Assembly: GCF_030823405.1 (NCBI RefSeq)
Contig: NZ_JAUSXC010000001.1
Location: 2,587,001-2,651,000, forward strand
Length of the DNA: 64,000 nt
Direction: 5' to 3'
From: Chryseobacterium ginsenosidimutans
GTDB taxonomy: Bacteria > Bacteroidota > Bacteroidia > Flavobacteriales > Weeksellaceae
Under the pieces are notes generated by a model, which was not told where the DNA came from, did not search any database, and saw nothing but the letters and a program-made list of their open reading frames with translations. The position numbers and the translations under genes are program-made. Shown here in pieces: positions 25,155 through 33,580 of this stretch. Numbering within the stretch: the first letter of the stretch is position 1; each line of letters starts with the position of its first letter.

Positions 25155-25457
25155 ATGAAAAAATTAGTTATATGTTTAGCTCTTGCAACTGTTGCTGTAA
25201 GCTGTAAAAAAATCCAGGCTGGCGGAAATAAAGATGTTATTAAGCTGGAAGAAGGAGTAGAGAGATATTCTGACGATGAGCAGACAAGCGGTGAGCAGGA
25301 TGATCTTTCTAAATACAGAGGAGACGCACATGACGGGCACGAAACGCCTGCGAAAACAGATACTGCGGGTGCTGTACAGCATAAACCAGAGGACGGAAGA
25401 CATTCTGATGCTACTCCTATACCGGAAGGGTCTCAGAATCCTAAGGCTGAACACTAA
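25155..25457 (+). CDS. Small lipoprotein, hydrophilic
   Basis: 100 aa: lipoprotein signal MKKLVICLALATVAVSC (lipobox VAVSC, Cys17 lipidated), then a highly polar, disordered-looking segment rich in Asp, Glu, Gly, His, Lys and Thr (DAHDGHETPAK, KPEDGRHSD). Probably anchored to the outer or inner membrane; the charged Cys+1 residues (KK) do not settle which. An in-frame TTG at 25149 lies in TTTTG and is unlikely to be the start. Terminator follows at 25475. Confidence 0.75.
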   Translation: MKKLVICLALATVAVSCKKIQAGGNKDVIKLEEGVERYSDDEQTSGEQDDLSKYRGDAHDGHETPAKTDTAGAVQHKPEDGRHSDATPIPEGSQNPKAEH

Positions 25458-25474
25458 TTACCGAAAATAAAAAG

Positions 25475-25505
25475 AATGTCCTGCAGAAATGCGGGATATT
25501 TTTTT
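25475..25505 (+). terminator. Terminator of lipoprotein gene
   Basis: Stem ATGTCCTGCA / TGCGGGATAT with G-T wobbles, loop GAAA, then eight T. Confidence 0.75.
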
Positions 25506-25614
25506 GCAATAAATAATTGCTTCAGTTCAACGATAAAAGGAATCAGGGAAAATTATATGATTTTTCTTGTTGCTGCGGGGCAATTTTTTTACTTTTAACA
25601 AAATAAATTTTAGA

Positions 25615-26994
25615 ATGCAAGAGACATTAAATTACATCAACGAAAACAAACAACGTTTCGTAGATGAATTATTTGAATTATTGAGAATTCCTTCTATTTC
25701 TGCAGATCCTGCCTATAAAAATGATGTATTAAAATGTGCAGATGTTGTAGCAGAATATCTTAAAAATGCAGGTGCCGACAATGTAGAAGTTTGCCAGACA
25801 AAGGGATATCCCATCGTTTATGGGGATAAAATTTTAGATAAAAGCTTACCGACGGTTTTGGTTTATGGGCATTACGATGTTCAGCCTGCTGATCCGTTAG
25901 AATTGTGGACAAAACCACCTTTCGAGCCTTATATTGAGAAAACTGAGCTTCATCCGGATGGGGCAATTTTTGCTAGAGGTTCTGCGGATGATAAAGGCCA
26001 GTTCTTCATGCATTTAAAGGCTTTTGAAGCGATGATGAAGACGAATGCTCTTCCTTGTAATGTTAAATTTATTTTGGAAGGTGAAGAGGAAGTTGGTTCT
26101 GTAAGTTTAGGAGATTTTGTTAATGAAAATAAAGAGAAATTATCTTGCGATTGTATTTTAATTTCCGATACTCATATTTACAGTAATGAGCAACCGACTG
26201 TTACAACAGGTCTAAGAGGTTTAAGTTATGTAGAAGTTGAAATTGAAGGTCCGAACAGAGATTTACATTCAGGGCTTTACGGTGGCGCGGTTCCAAACCC
26301 GATTCATGTGCTTTCAAGAATGATTGCTAAGCTGATTGATGAAGATGGCCATATAACTATCGACGGATTCTACGATAACGTAGAAGCTGTTTCTGATGCC
26401 GACAGAGCAGATATGAATAAACTGAAAGATAATCCTGAAGAATTCAAAAAATCTATCGGATTGAGTGGAGTTGAAGGTGAAAAAGGATATACAACGTTGG
26501 AAAGAACATCTATCCGTCCGACTTTAGACTGCAACGGAATTTGGGGCGGTTATACAGGAGAAGGTGCAAAAACAGTGATTCCTTCTAAAGCTTCCGCTAA
26601 GATTTCAATGCGTTTGGTTCCTTATCAGACTCCGGAAGAGATTACAGAGAAATTCACGAAATATTTTGAAAAAATTGCTCCTGAAAATGTAAAAGTGAAA
26701 GTTACGCCACATCACGGAGGAATGCCTTATGTTTTACCAACGGATACAAAGGAGTTCTTGGCTGCAAAACAGGCGATGGAAACTGCTTTCGGTAAAGAAG
26801 TTCTTCCTTACAGAGGTGGCGGAAGTATTCCTATTACTGCAATGTTCGAACAGGTTTTAGGAGCTAAATCTGTATTAATGGGCTTCGGATTAGATTCTGA
26901 TGCGATCCATTCCCCGAATGAGCATTACGGATTATTCAATTTTTATAAGGGAATTGAGAGTATTCCTTTGTTTTTTGAGAATTATTCAAAATAA
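25615..26994 (+). CDS. M20-family dipeptidase
   Basis: 459 aa. Metal ligand and catalytic motifs: YGHYDVQPAD, GSADDKGQ, EGEEEVGS and a C-terminal IHSPNE (zinc-binding His). The lid/dimerisation domain lies at about 200-390 (GLRGLSYVEVEI, RDLHSGLYGG). The family cleaves dipeptides or N-acyl amino acids with two Zn ions in the cytoplasm. The start is ATG 25615 (MQETLNYINENKQRF); an in-frame TTG at 25567 would add unrelated residues. Confidence 0.93.
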   Translation: MQETLNYINENKQRFVDELFELLRIPSISADPAYKNDVLKCADVVAEYLKNAGADNVEVCQTKGYPIVYGDKILDKSLPTVLVYGHYDVQPADPLELWTKPPFEPYIEKTELHPDGAIFARGSADDKGQFFMHLKAFEAMMKTNALPCNVKFILEGEEEVGSVSLGDFVNENKEKLSCDCILISDTHIYSNEQPTVTTGLRGLSYVEVEIEGPNRDLHSGLYGGAVPNPIHVLSRMIAKLIDEDGHITIDGFYDNVEAVSDADRADMNKLKDNPEEFKKSIGLSGVEGEKGYTTLERTSIRPTLDCNGIWGGYTGEGAKTVIPSKASAKISMRLVPYQTPEEITEKFTKYFEKIAPENVKVKVTPHHGGMPYVLPTDTKEFLAAKQAMETAFGKEVLPYRGGGSIPITAMFEQVLGAKSVLMGFGLDSDAIHSPNEHYGLFNFYKGIESIPLFFENYSK

Positions 26995-27016
26995 TATTTA
27001 ATTTTATAAATAATTG

Positions 27017-27049
27017 ATTCCTAAGATGTTTTCTTAGGAATTTTTTTTT
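27017..27049 (+). terminator. Terminator of the M20 gene
   Basis: ATTCCTAAGA / TCTTAGGAAT stem, loop TGTTT, long T-run. Confidence 0.88.
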
Positions 27050-27079
27050 AATTTAGTAAAATATTAAAAGAAGAATATT

Positions 27080-28027
27080 ATGAAAAAAAATCTACTTTCT
27101 CTGCTGGCTTTGGCTGTAGCAGGTCTTATGAATTCACAAGTTATTACACAGAATTCAACACCTAATACAGTTGCTGCGACAGGTGCAGTTTCTTGTGCGA
27201 GTAGCTCTACAAGCACTGATTATTATACTGCTGATAACTCTTATTTAAGACTGTTTAAGCTGTCAGATTATGGCATTAATTACAATTACAGAATCACCAA
27301 TATTGCTTTTGGTGTGCAATTGGCATCAAAAACAGTTTCAGGAAGTTCTACAAATGTTGGAGGTGCTTTTCCTGTTGAAGTTTGGCTTTATACTACATCG
27401 GGTACTACACCGGGTGCAGGTATGACTTCGGTTTCTGGAACTAATCCACTTACTACTGTAAGTGTTTCTTCTGCTAATAACGGAGCAATGGTAAATACCG
27501 GTACAAGCGTAAATCAAGTTATTCCTGCAGGAAGTAATTTTGTTGTTGAAGTCTGGCATGATGGTAATACAGATCATGATGGTACGGCTGCGAACCCATT
27601 TGAAAGGTTTTATATGGGAACTAATGCAGGAGCTCAAACAGGACTATCTTATTTATCATCAGAAACGTGTGGTATTTTGACACCTATAGCAACTGGGACG
27701 GGAGCTTTAGCATCTTTTGCTTCGGCTAGATGGGTAATGACGATTACAGGACAAAATTCTACTTTAGGAACTACTGAAGTTATTAATTCAAGAGATTTAC
27801 AGATTTATCCAAATCCTGTTAAAGATATCTTGAGATTTAAGTTTGGAAATAATTTAAAGTCTGAATCAATAGAAATTTATGATTTAAATGGCAGAGCTCT
27901 TACTTCAATAAGCAACAGTAAAAATGTGAATGAAGTAAATATGTCTTCTTTTGTGAAAGGTAATTATGTATTAAGAGTTAAAGCCAGTGATGGTAAAGTA
28001 TATATAGAAAAAATCATTAAAGAATAA
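27080..28027 (+). CDS. Secreted protein with T9SS type A sorting domain
   Basis: 315 aa: signal peptide (MKKNLLSLLALAVAGLMNSQ), a Ser/Thr/Gly-rich beta-rich body, and a C-terminal Por secretion sorting domain (about 245-315) with IYPNPVKD, EIYDLNGR and GNYVLRVK motifs. T9SS moves such cargo across the outer membrane and attaches it to A-LPS or releases it. The passenger has no domain I recognise. A similar passenger and tail occur in the gene at 45165. Confidence 0.87.
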   Translation: MKKNLLSLLALAVAGLMNSQVITQNSTPNTVAATGAVSCASSSTSTDYYTADNSYLRLFKLSDYGINYNYRITNIAFGVQLASKTVSGSSTNVGGAFPVEVWLYTTSGTTPGAGMTSVSGTNPLTTVSVSSANNGAMVNTGTSVNQVIPAGSNFVVEVWHDGNTDHDGTAANPFERFYMGTNAGAQTGLSYLSSETCGILTPIATGTGALASFASARWVMTITGQNSTLGTTEVINSRDLQIYPNPVKDILRFKFGNNLKSESIEIYDLNGRALTSISNSKNVNEVNMSSFVKGNYVLRVKASDGKVYIEKIIKE

Positions 28028-28051
28028 TTACTGATAAATATTAGTAGTAAT

Positions 28052-28078
28052 AAAACGCTCCAATTGGGGCGTTTTTAT
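28052..28078 (+). terminator. Terminator of T9SS cargo gene
   Basis: AAAACGCTCC / GGGGCGTTTT stem (one wobble), loop AATT, T-run. Confidence 0.85.
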
Positions 28079-28107
28079 TATTTTTAAGAACTTAAATCTA
28101 GAATATT

Positions 28108-28815
28108 ATGTTGGAAAATAAAGTTGCTTATATAACAGGCGGAACAAAAGGAATAGGTTTCGGGATTGCAAAAATTTTACTTGAAAATGGAGTTTCGGTT
28201 GCATTTTCAGGGAGAAAAAGAGATGATGTGGAAAAAGCCGAGCAAGAATTAAAAAGCTATTCAGAAAATGTTTTAGGAATCGTTTCTGACGTAAGAAATC
28301 TTGAAAGTGAAGAAGAAGCCGTAAAATATATCAAAGAAAAATTTGGGAGACTGGATTTTGTTATTGCTAATGCAGGTTTAGGAATTTTCAAGTCGGTAGA
28401 TCAATTATCTTCTGAAGAATGGAATGATATGATTGAAACCAATTTAACGGGAGCTTTCTATACTTTGAAAGCATCTGTTGAAGAATTGAAAAAAACGGAA
28501 GGGTACTATATCACTGTCTCAAGTTTGGCAGGAGCCAATTTCTTTGAAAACGGAACTGGTTATAATGCTTCAAAATTCGGAGTTGTAGGCTTTACACAGG
28601 CTGCAATGATTGATTTAAGAAAATATAATATTAAAACAACAGTAATTATGCCCGGTTCGGTAGCCACAAATTTCAATGGAAACATCCCTTCTGAAAAAGA
28701 TAGCTGGAAAATTCAGCCGGAAGATATGGGAAATCTGGTTTTGGATATTTTAAAAATGAATCCGAGGGTTTTACCGAGTAAGATTGAATTTAGGGCATCA
28801 CAACCAGGCAAATAA
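28108..28815 (+). CDS. Short-chain dehydrogenase/reductase
   Basis: 235 aa. Classical SDR: cofactor motif T10-GGTKG-I-G17, NAG (88-90), Ser138/139 and catalytic Y152-NAS-K156, followed by PGSVATNF. Oxidoreductase using NAD(H) or NADP(H); the Arg/Lys after strand 2 (SGRKRDD) favours NADP. Substrate unknown. Monocistronic. Confidence 0.92.
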   Translation: MLENKVAYITGGTKGIGFGIAKILLENGVSVAFSGRKRDDVEKAEQELKSYSENVLGIVSDVRNLESEEEAVKYIKEKFGRLDFVIANAGLGIFKSVDQLSSEEWNDMIETNLTGAFYTLKASVEELKKTEGYYITVSSLAGANFFENGTGYNASKFGVVGFTQAAMIDLRKYNIKTTVIMPGSVATNFNGNIPSEKDSWKIQPEDMGNLVLDILKMNPRVLPSKIEFRASQPGK

Positions 28816-28848
28816 TACTTTTAATGCGTTGAATAGTAAATTAATAAG

Positions 28849-28866
28849 TATTATGCATGCATAATA
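28849..28866. promoter_or_regulatory. 18-bp palindrome upstream of etfB
   Basis: TATTATGCATGCATAATA, a perfect palindrome 97 bp before etfB; no TAnnTTTG is visible in this 147-bp gap. Also present is an imperfect stem with arms at 28908-28918 and 28928-28942 in the probable leader. Confidence 0.45.
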
Positions 28867-28962
28867 TATTTTTTATTTATATTAGCGAAAATTAATTAAA
28901 ACAAAATCTCTGTATAAATTCCCTAATTTTTATACAACAGAGAAACAATAAATATAGTACAC

Positions 28963-29709
28963 ATGAAAATATTAGTTTGTATAAGTAGTGTTCCGGATAC
29001 TACTTCCAAGATTAACTTTACGGCAGACAAATCTGCTTTCGACAAAAACGGAATTCAGTGGGTAATCAACCCGTTAGATGAATTTGCGTTGACAAAAGCG
29101 ATTAAACTTCAGGAGTCTCAAGGTGCTACTGTAACCGTAATTAACGTTGGTGATGCTGTTACGGAGCCTGTTATAAGAAAAGCATTGGCAATCGGTGCAA
29201 ATGATGCAGTAAGAGTAAATTTAGACCCTAAAGACAGTTATTCTACAGCAAAAGAAATTGCTGCTGTTGCTCAAAACGGTGGTTACGACTTAATTCTTTG
29301 CGGTAAAGAATCAATTGATTATAATGGTGGTTCTGTTCCAGGAATGGTTGCTCAATTATTAAACCAGCCTTTCGTAAACGCATCTGTAGGTTTAGACGTA
29401 AACGGAAGCGAAGCGACTGCTGTAAGAGAAATTGAAGGAGGTAAAGAAACTATTTCGGTTAAATTACCAGCTGTAATTGCTGGTCAGAAAGGATTAGTAG
29501 ACGAAAAGGATTTGATTATTCCAAATATGAGAGGAATTATGTCTGCAAGAACAAAACCTTTGCAGGTTGTTGAGCCCACTTCTTCTGATGTGAAAGTTCA
29601 GGGAGTTTCTTATGACAGTGTTCCTCCGAGAGCTGCTGTGAAATTGGTTTCTCCTGATAATTTGGATGAATTAGTAAGATTACTTCACGAAGAAGCTAAA
29701 GTAATCTAA
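28963..29709 (+). CDS. etfB: Electron transfer flavoprotein subunit beta
   Basis: 248 aa; starts MKILVCISSVPDTTSKI and holds the ETF-beta AMP-binding segment (GKESIDYNGGSVPGMVAQ by its ends GKESID and MVAQL) and LPAVIAGQKGL with IMSARTKPL. Pairs with EtfA to pass electrons from acyl-CoA dehydrogenases to the quinone pool. The thiolase at 36430 shows fatty acid-type metabolism in the same region, though not the same operon. Confidence 0.95.
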   Translation: MKILVCISSVPDTTSKINFTADKSAFDKNGIQWVINPLDEFALTKAIKLQESQGATVTVINVGDAVTEPVIRKALAIGANDAVRVNLDPKDSYSTAKEIAAVAQNGGYDLILCGKESIDYNGGSVPGMVAQLLNQPFVNASVGLDVNGSEATAVREIEGGKETISVKLPAVIAGQKGLVDEKDLIIPNMRGIMSARTKPLQVVEPTSSDVKVQGVSYDSVPPRAAVKLVSPDNLDELVRLLHEEAKVI

Positions 29710-29720
29710 TATTGAGGCCA

Positions 29721-29751
29721 AGGCTAAATTAGATTTTCATAATCTTAGCCT
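29721..29751 (+). promoter_or_regulatory. Intercistronic hairpin etfB-etfA
   Basis: AGGCTAA / TTAGCCT outer stem with inner AGATT / AATCT; no T-run, so not a terminator. Confidence 0.5.
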
Positions 29752-29784
29752 AAACCTAAACATTTAACTTTAAATAAAAAAATA

Positions 29785-30732
29785 ATGGCAGTATTCGTAT
29801 ACGCAGAAAATATAAACGGAGTTTACAAAAAAGCGGCTTTTGAAGCAGTTTCTTATGCTAAAGCTGTTGCAGATCAGGCTGGAGAAACCGTTACGGCAAT
29901 CTCTGTAAACCCAACAGATTCTTCAGATTTATTATATAAATATGGAGCATCAAATGTTATTAATATCAAAGATGAAGGTCTTAAAAGCTTCTCGGCTAAA
30001 GCATATGCTCAGGCTGTAAGCGAAGTGGCAAACGGAAATATTATTGTTTTCCCTCACACTACTGATGCTTCTTCAATCGCTCCGATGTTGGCGATCATGA
30101 ACGGACATTCATTAATTACCAATACTTTGGCAGCTCCGGAAAGTCTTTCTCCGTTTCAGGTGAAAAGAAAAGCTTTTTCAGGAAAAGGTTTTATGCATGC
30201 AAAATCTGAAGCACCAGGTGTTATTTTGACAGTTTCACAAAATGCTTTCGGAGTTAAAGAAAATGTAGTTTCAGGTTCTGAAGAAGTAAAAAATTTATCT
30301 GTGGCTAATGAAGATACTAAAGTGATTTCTCATGAGCAAAGTTCAGGAAAATTGGATCTTAAGGAAGCTGAAATTGTAGTTTCTGCAGGTAGAGGATTGA
30401 AAGGTCCTGAAAACTGGGGAATGGTAGAAGAATTGGCAAATGTTTTGGGCGCTGCTACAGCTTGTTCTAAGCCGGTTTCTGATATTGGTTGGAGACCTCA
30501 CACAGAGCACGTAGGACAGACTGGTAAAGCGATTTCTCCAAATCTTTATATTGCTATCGGTATTTCTGGTGCAATTCAGCATTTAGCAGGAGTAAACTCT
30601 TCTAAAACGATCGTTGTAATCAACAGTGATGCTGAAGCTCCTTTCTTCAAATCAGCTGATTACGGTGTAGTAGGAGATGCTTTTCAGATTATTCCTGCAT
30701 TAACAGAGAAAATTAAAGCTATCAGAGGATAA
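29785..30732 (+). CDS. etfA: Electron transfer flavoprotein subunit alpha
   Basis: 315 aa; the C-terminal FAD domain shows GRGLKGPENWG, CSKPVSDIGWRPHTEHVGQTG (given by ends CSKPV and VGQTG), AIGISGAIQHLAG and VINSDAEAPFF, all EtfA hallmarks. Forms the FAD-binding heterodimer with EtfB. The spacer to etfB (75 bp) carries the hairpin at 29721-29751. Confidence 0.96.
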   Translation: MAVFVYAENINGVYKKAAFEAVSYAKAVADQAGETVTAISVNPTDSSDLLYKYGASNVINIKDEGLKSFSAKAYAQAVSEVANGNIIVFPHTTDASSIAPMLAIMNGHSLITNTLAAPESLSPFQVKRKAFSGKGFMHAKSEAPGVILTVSQNAFGVKENVVSGSEEVKNLSVANEDTKVISHEQSSGKLDLKEAEIVVSAGRGLKGPENWGMVEELANVLGAATACSKPVSDIGWRPHTEHVGQTGKAISPNLYIAIGISGAIQHLAGVNSSKTIVVINSDAEAPFFKSADYGVVGDAFQIIPALTEKIKAIRG

Positions 30733-30840
30733 GAAAGTGAATTATGAGTTGTCAATGACTCTGTTTGTTAATTTTTAATTAACTTATTCACTACGAGTTA
30801 AATTCACTATTGACCTTTGACAGTCATCAATAATACAGAT

Positions 30841-30870
30841 AAAAGCTCGGCTTTCCGGGCTTTTATTTTT
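30841..30870 (+). terminator. Terminator of etfBA
   Basis: AAAAGCTCGG / CCGGGCTTTT stem (one wobble), loop CTTT, T-rich tail. Confidence 0.85.
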
Positions 30871-30904
30871 GTCTAAAATTAGAATCTACAATAAAAAATT
30901 AATT

Positions 30905-30912
30905 TATATTTG
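30905..30912 (+). promoter_or_regulatory. Promoter -7 element of bifunctional nuclease gene
   Basis: TATATTTG only 5 bp upstream of the ATG at 30918; the transcript would be leaderless or nearly so. Confidence 0.6.
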
Positions 30913-30917
30913 TAGTT

Positions 30918-31517
30918 ATGGATTATAAACAGTTAATTATTCGCGGAATATCGTACAGCCAGACACAATCCGGGGCGTACGCATTGTTATTGGAACATGA
31001 AGAAACACATATAAAATTACCTGTTGTTATAGGAAATTTCGAGGCACAATCCATTTCTCTTGGTTTGGAGAAAGATATTCATCCGCCTCGTCCTCTTACG
31101 CATGATTTATTCACAAAATTTATAGTTACTGCTAATTATGAATTGATCTCTGTGATCATTTATCAGATTGTGGACGGAGTTTTCTTCTCAAATATTAACT
31201 TTAAAAATAGAGCTACGGAAGAAGAAATGATTCTTGATGCCAGAACTTCTGACGCTGTGGCAATGGCAGTAAGATTTGACGCTCCTATTTTTACAACTCA
31301 GCAAGTCCTGAACGAAGCAGGAATTCTTCTGGAATTGGAAGATGTAGCCAAAGAAGAACAGCCATTTTCAGAAACTATTTCTACGGAAGACAGTTTAACA
31401 ACAATTTCAATGGAAGAGCTTCAGAAACTATTGGAAGAAGCTGTAAAAGAAGAAGATTATGATACTGCCTTAGAAATTCAGGAAGAAATCAAAAGGAGAA
31501 AAAAAAGAATTGATTAA
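30918..31517 (+). CDS. Bifunctional nuclease family protein (DUF151) with UVR motif
   Basis: 199 aa. BFN domain (about 1-135) with LPVVIGNFEAQSISLGLE and DARTSDAVAMAVRF, as in bifunctional nucleases acting on RNA and DNA. The C-terminus (160-199, MEELQKLLEEAVKEEDYDTA core) is a UvrB/UvrC-type helix pair for protein contacts. The pairing is typical for Bacteroidota. The MFS gene begins 20 bp downstream. Confidence 0.9.
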   Translation: MDYKQLIIRGISYSQTQSGAYALLLEHEETHIKLPVVIGNFEAQSISLGLEKDIHPPRPLTHDLFTKFIVTANYELISVIIYQIVDGVFFSNINFKNRATEEEMILDARTSDAVAMAVRFDAPIFTTQQVLNEAGILLELEDVAKEEQPFSETISTEDSLTTISMEELQKLLEEAVKEEDYDTALEIQEEIKRRKKRID

Positions 31518-31537
31518 AGAGATATTTTACACTAATT

Positions 31538-32920
31538 ATGAATTTAAAATTACGACTTACCATCCTCAGTTTTCTCCAGTTCTTCGTTTGGGGAGCATGG
31601 CTGATTACGATGGCTAACTTTTGGTTCGGTACAAAACATTGGGACGGAGCACAGTTTGGAGCTGTTTTCGGAACAATGGGGATTGCATCCATCTTTATGC
31701 CGACCATTACCGGAATTATTGCCGACCGCTGGGTAAATGCGGAAAGAATTTTTTCGGTTTTACAGATCCTTTATGGTTTGGTTCTTTTCTTTTTGCCACA
31801 TACCGAGAATCCTGACTCTTTTTATTACGTAATGCTGGTTGCGATGTGCTTTTATATGCCAACAATCGCATTGGCAAACTCTATATCTTACACTGTTTTA
31901 AAGAACAGTAATCTGGATGTCGTTAAAGATTTCCCCCCGATTCGTGTTTGGGGAACAATCGGTTTTATTGTTGCCATGTGGGTTACTAATCTTACAGGAA
32001 ATAAAGCGACGGAAGGGCAGTTTTATATTGGAGGAGTAGCAGCTATTATATTGGGAATCTATGCGTTGACTTTACCAAAATGCCCGCCACAGAAACTAAT
32101 AGATAAAAGTGCACCTATAGTTGAACAATTAGGTCTAAATGCATTCAAGCTATTCGGTAATTATAAAATGGCTCTGTTCTTTGGTTTTTCTATGCTTTTG
32201 GGAGCTGCATTGCAGTTAACAAATGCTTATGGAGACGTTTTTCTTAGCGAATTTTCTCATTTTCCTAAATATGCAGATTCTTTTGTAGTTCAGAGATCAA
32301 CGATTGTCATGTCTATTTCTCAGGTTTCTGAGACCTTATTTATTTTGGCGATTCCTTTCTTTTTAAAGCGATACGGGATTAAAAAAGTAATGTTGATTTC
32401 AATGTTTGCATGGGTGTTAAGATTTGCATTTTTTGCTTATGGAACTCCGGAAGGATATGGTGTTTCATTAATTATTTTATCTTGTATTGTTTATGGGATG
32501 GCTTTCGATTTCTTTAATATTTCGGGATCACTTTTCGTAGAAACTACCACAGACAGAAAGATCCGTTCTTCTGCACAGGGATTATTTATGATGATGACGA
32601 ATGGTTTCGGAGCGTATTTCGGCAGTAATATTGCAGGTTGGGCAATTGATAAATTCTTCACGCACAAATTCACAAGTGCTACGCAGTTATCAGCATATTT
32701 GGATACAACACCAAATAATCCTACTTTTCTTGAAATTCTTAAAAATACACTCAATTCGACAATAAATACAGATGGAACTCTATCATCTGCTGTAATGCTG
32801 AGAGACTGGCAGAACATCTGGCTGGCTTTTGCCGCTTATGCTTTGGTTCTTGCTGTTTTGTTTGCTGTTTTATTTAGACATAAGCACAATCCGGCAGAAA
32901 TTTCAGAGGTAAAACACTAA
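31538..32920 (+). CDS. Nucleoside:H+ symporter family MFS transporter
   Basis: 460 aa, about 12 membrane helices. The start LRLTILSFLQFFVWGAWLIT and the FPPIRVWGTIGFI loop match the NupG/XapB nucleoside symporter family. By family it imports nucleosides with protons across the inner membrane, which fits with udk salvage elsewhere in the window. Probably co-transcribed with the nuclease gene. Confidence 0.9.
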   Translation: MNLKLRLTILSFLQFFVWGAWLITMANFWFGTKHWDGAQFGAVFGTMGIASIFMPTITGIIADRWVNAERIFSVLQILYGLVLFFLPHTENPDSFYYVMLVAMCFYMPTIALANSISYTVLKNSNLDVVKDFPPIRVWGTIGFIVAMWVTNLTGNKATEGQFYIGGVAAIILGIYALTLPKCPPQKLIDKSAPIVEQLGLNAFKLFGNYKMALFFGFSMLLGAALQLTNAYGDVFLSEFSHFPKYADSFVVQRSTIVMSISQVSETLFILAIPFFLKRYGIKKVMLISMFAWVLRFAFFAYGTPEGYGVSLIILSCIVYGMAFDFFNISGSLFVETTTDRKIRSSAQGLFMMMTNGFGAYFGSNIAGWAIDKFFTHKFTSATQLSAYLDTTPNNPTFLEILKNTLNSTINTDGTLSSAVMLRDWQNIWLAFAAYALVLAVLFAVLFRHKHNPAEISEVKH

Positions 32921-32946
32921 ATTTATATCATTGATTTTTAAATATT

Positions 32947-32980
32947 AAATTGCATTTTCAAAAAAAGTGCAATTTTTTTG
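32947..32980 (+). terminator. Terminator of the nuclease-transporter unit
   Basis: AAATTGCA / TGCAATTT stem with a 13-nt A-rich loop, followed by T-run. Confidence 0.75.
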
Positions 32981-33034
32981 TTTTTTGAGGCAACGTTTTA
33001 AAAAATCTTTCGTCTTATAAATAGAAACTGATAA

Positions 33035-33580
33035 ATGAAGAATTTAGAAGAGAATTTTAAACTGGCAAAAAAGCAGGATCGGAGAGGGCAGAAAGCTCTT
33101 TACGATATGTTTTCGGCGAAAATGCTTGCCATTGCAAATTCTTATGTCAATAATCTTCATGATGCGGAAGATATTTTAATGAATTCTTTTTTTACCTGTT
33201 TTTCGAAAATTGATGAGTGCAGGGAATGGAAAAGCTTCCAGTTTTGGTTAAGGAAAATTGTGGTCAATAATTCGATCAATTTTATCAGAAAGAGAAAGAA
33301 TATTCTTTATACGGATGTTGAAGTGAATGAAATTGAAGATATAGCAGACGATTGGGCAGATGAAACAGAAGAACTCAATATGGATGAGATTTTTTCTAAA
33401 ATGCCGGATGGATACAGACTGATTTTTAATCTTTACGTTTTTGAAGAAAAAAAGCATCACGAAATTGCAGAAATTCTCAATATTTCTGAAGGTACAAGCA
33501 AAAGCCAGCTGAGTAAATCTAAGAAATGGATGGTAGATTTTTTAAAAAGAAAGAAAGATGAAAAACAATATGCTAAATAA
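33035..33580 (+). CDS. ECF-type RNA polymerase sigma factor
   Basis: 181 aa: sigma region 2 (about 15-90; AEDILMNSFFTCFSKI, FWLRKIVVNNSINFIRK) and region 4 (115-175; AEILNISEGTSKSQLSKSKK helix-turn-helix). Length is usual for ECF factors. Overlaps the next gene by 23 bp, the classical sigma/anti-sigma arrangement. The promoter it recognises, probably its own operon or the OMP gene downstream, is not known. Confidence 0.92.
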   Translation: MKNLEENFKLAKKQDRRGQKALYDMFSAKMLAIANSYVNNLHDAEDILMNSFFTCFSKIDECREWKSFQFWLRKIVVNNSINFIRKRKNILYTDVEVNEIEDIADDWADETEELNMDEIFSKMPDGYRLIFNLYVFEEKKHHEIAEILNISEGTSKSQLSKSKKWMVDFLKRKKDEKQYAK

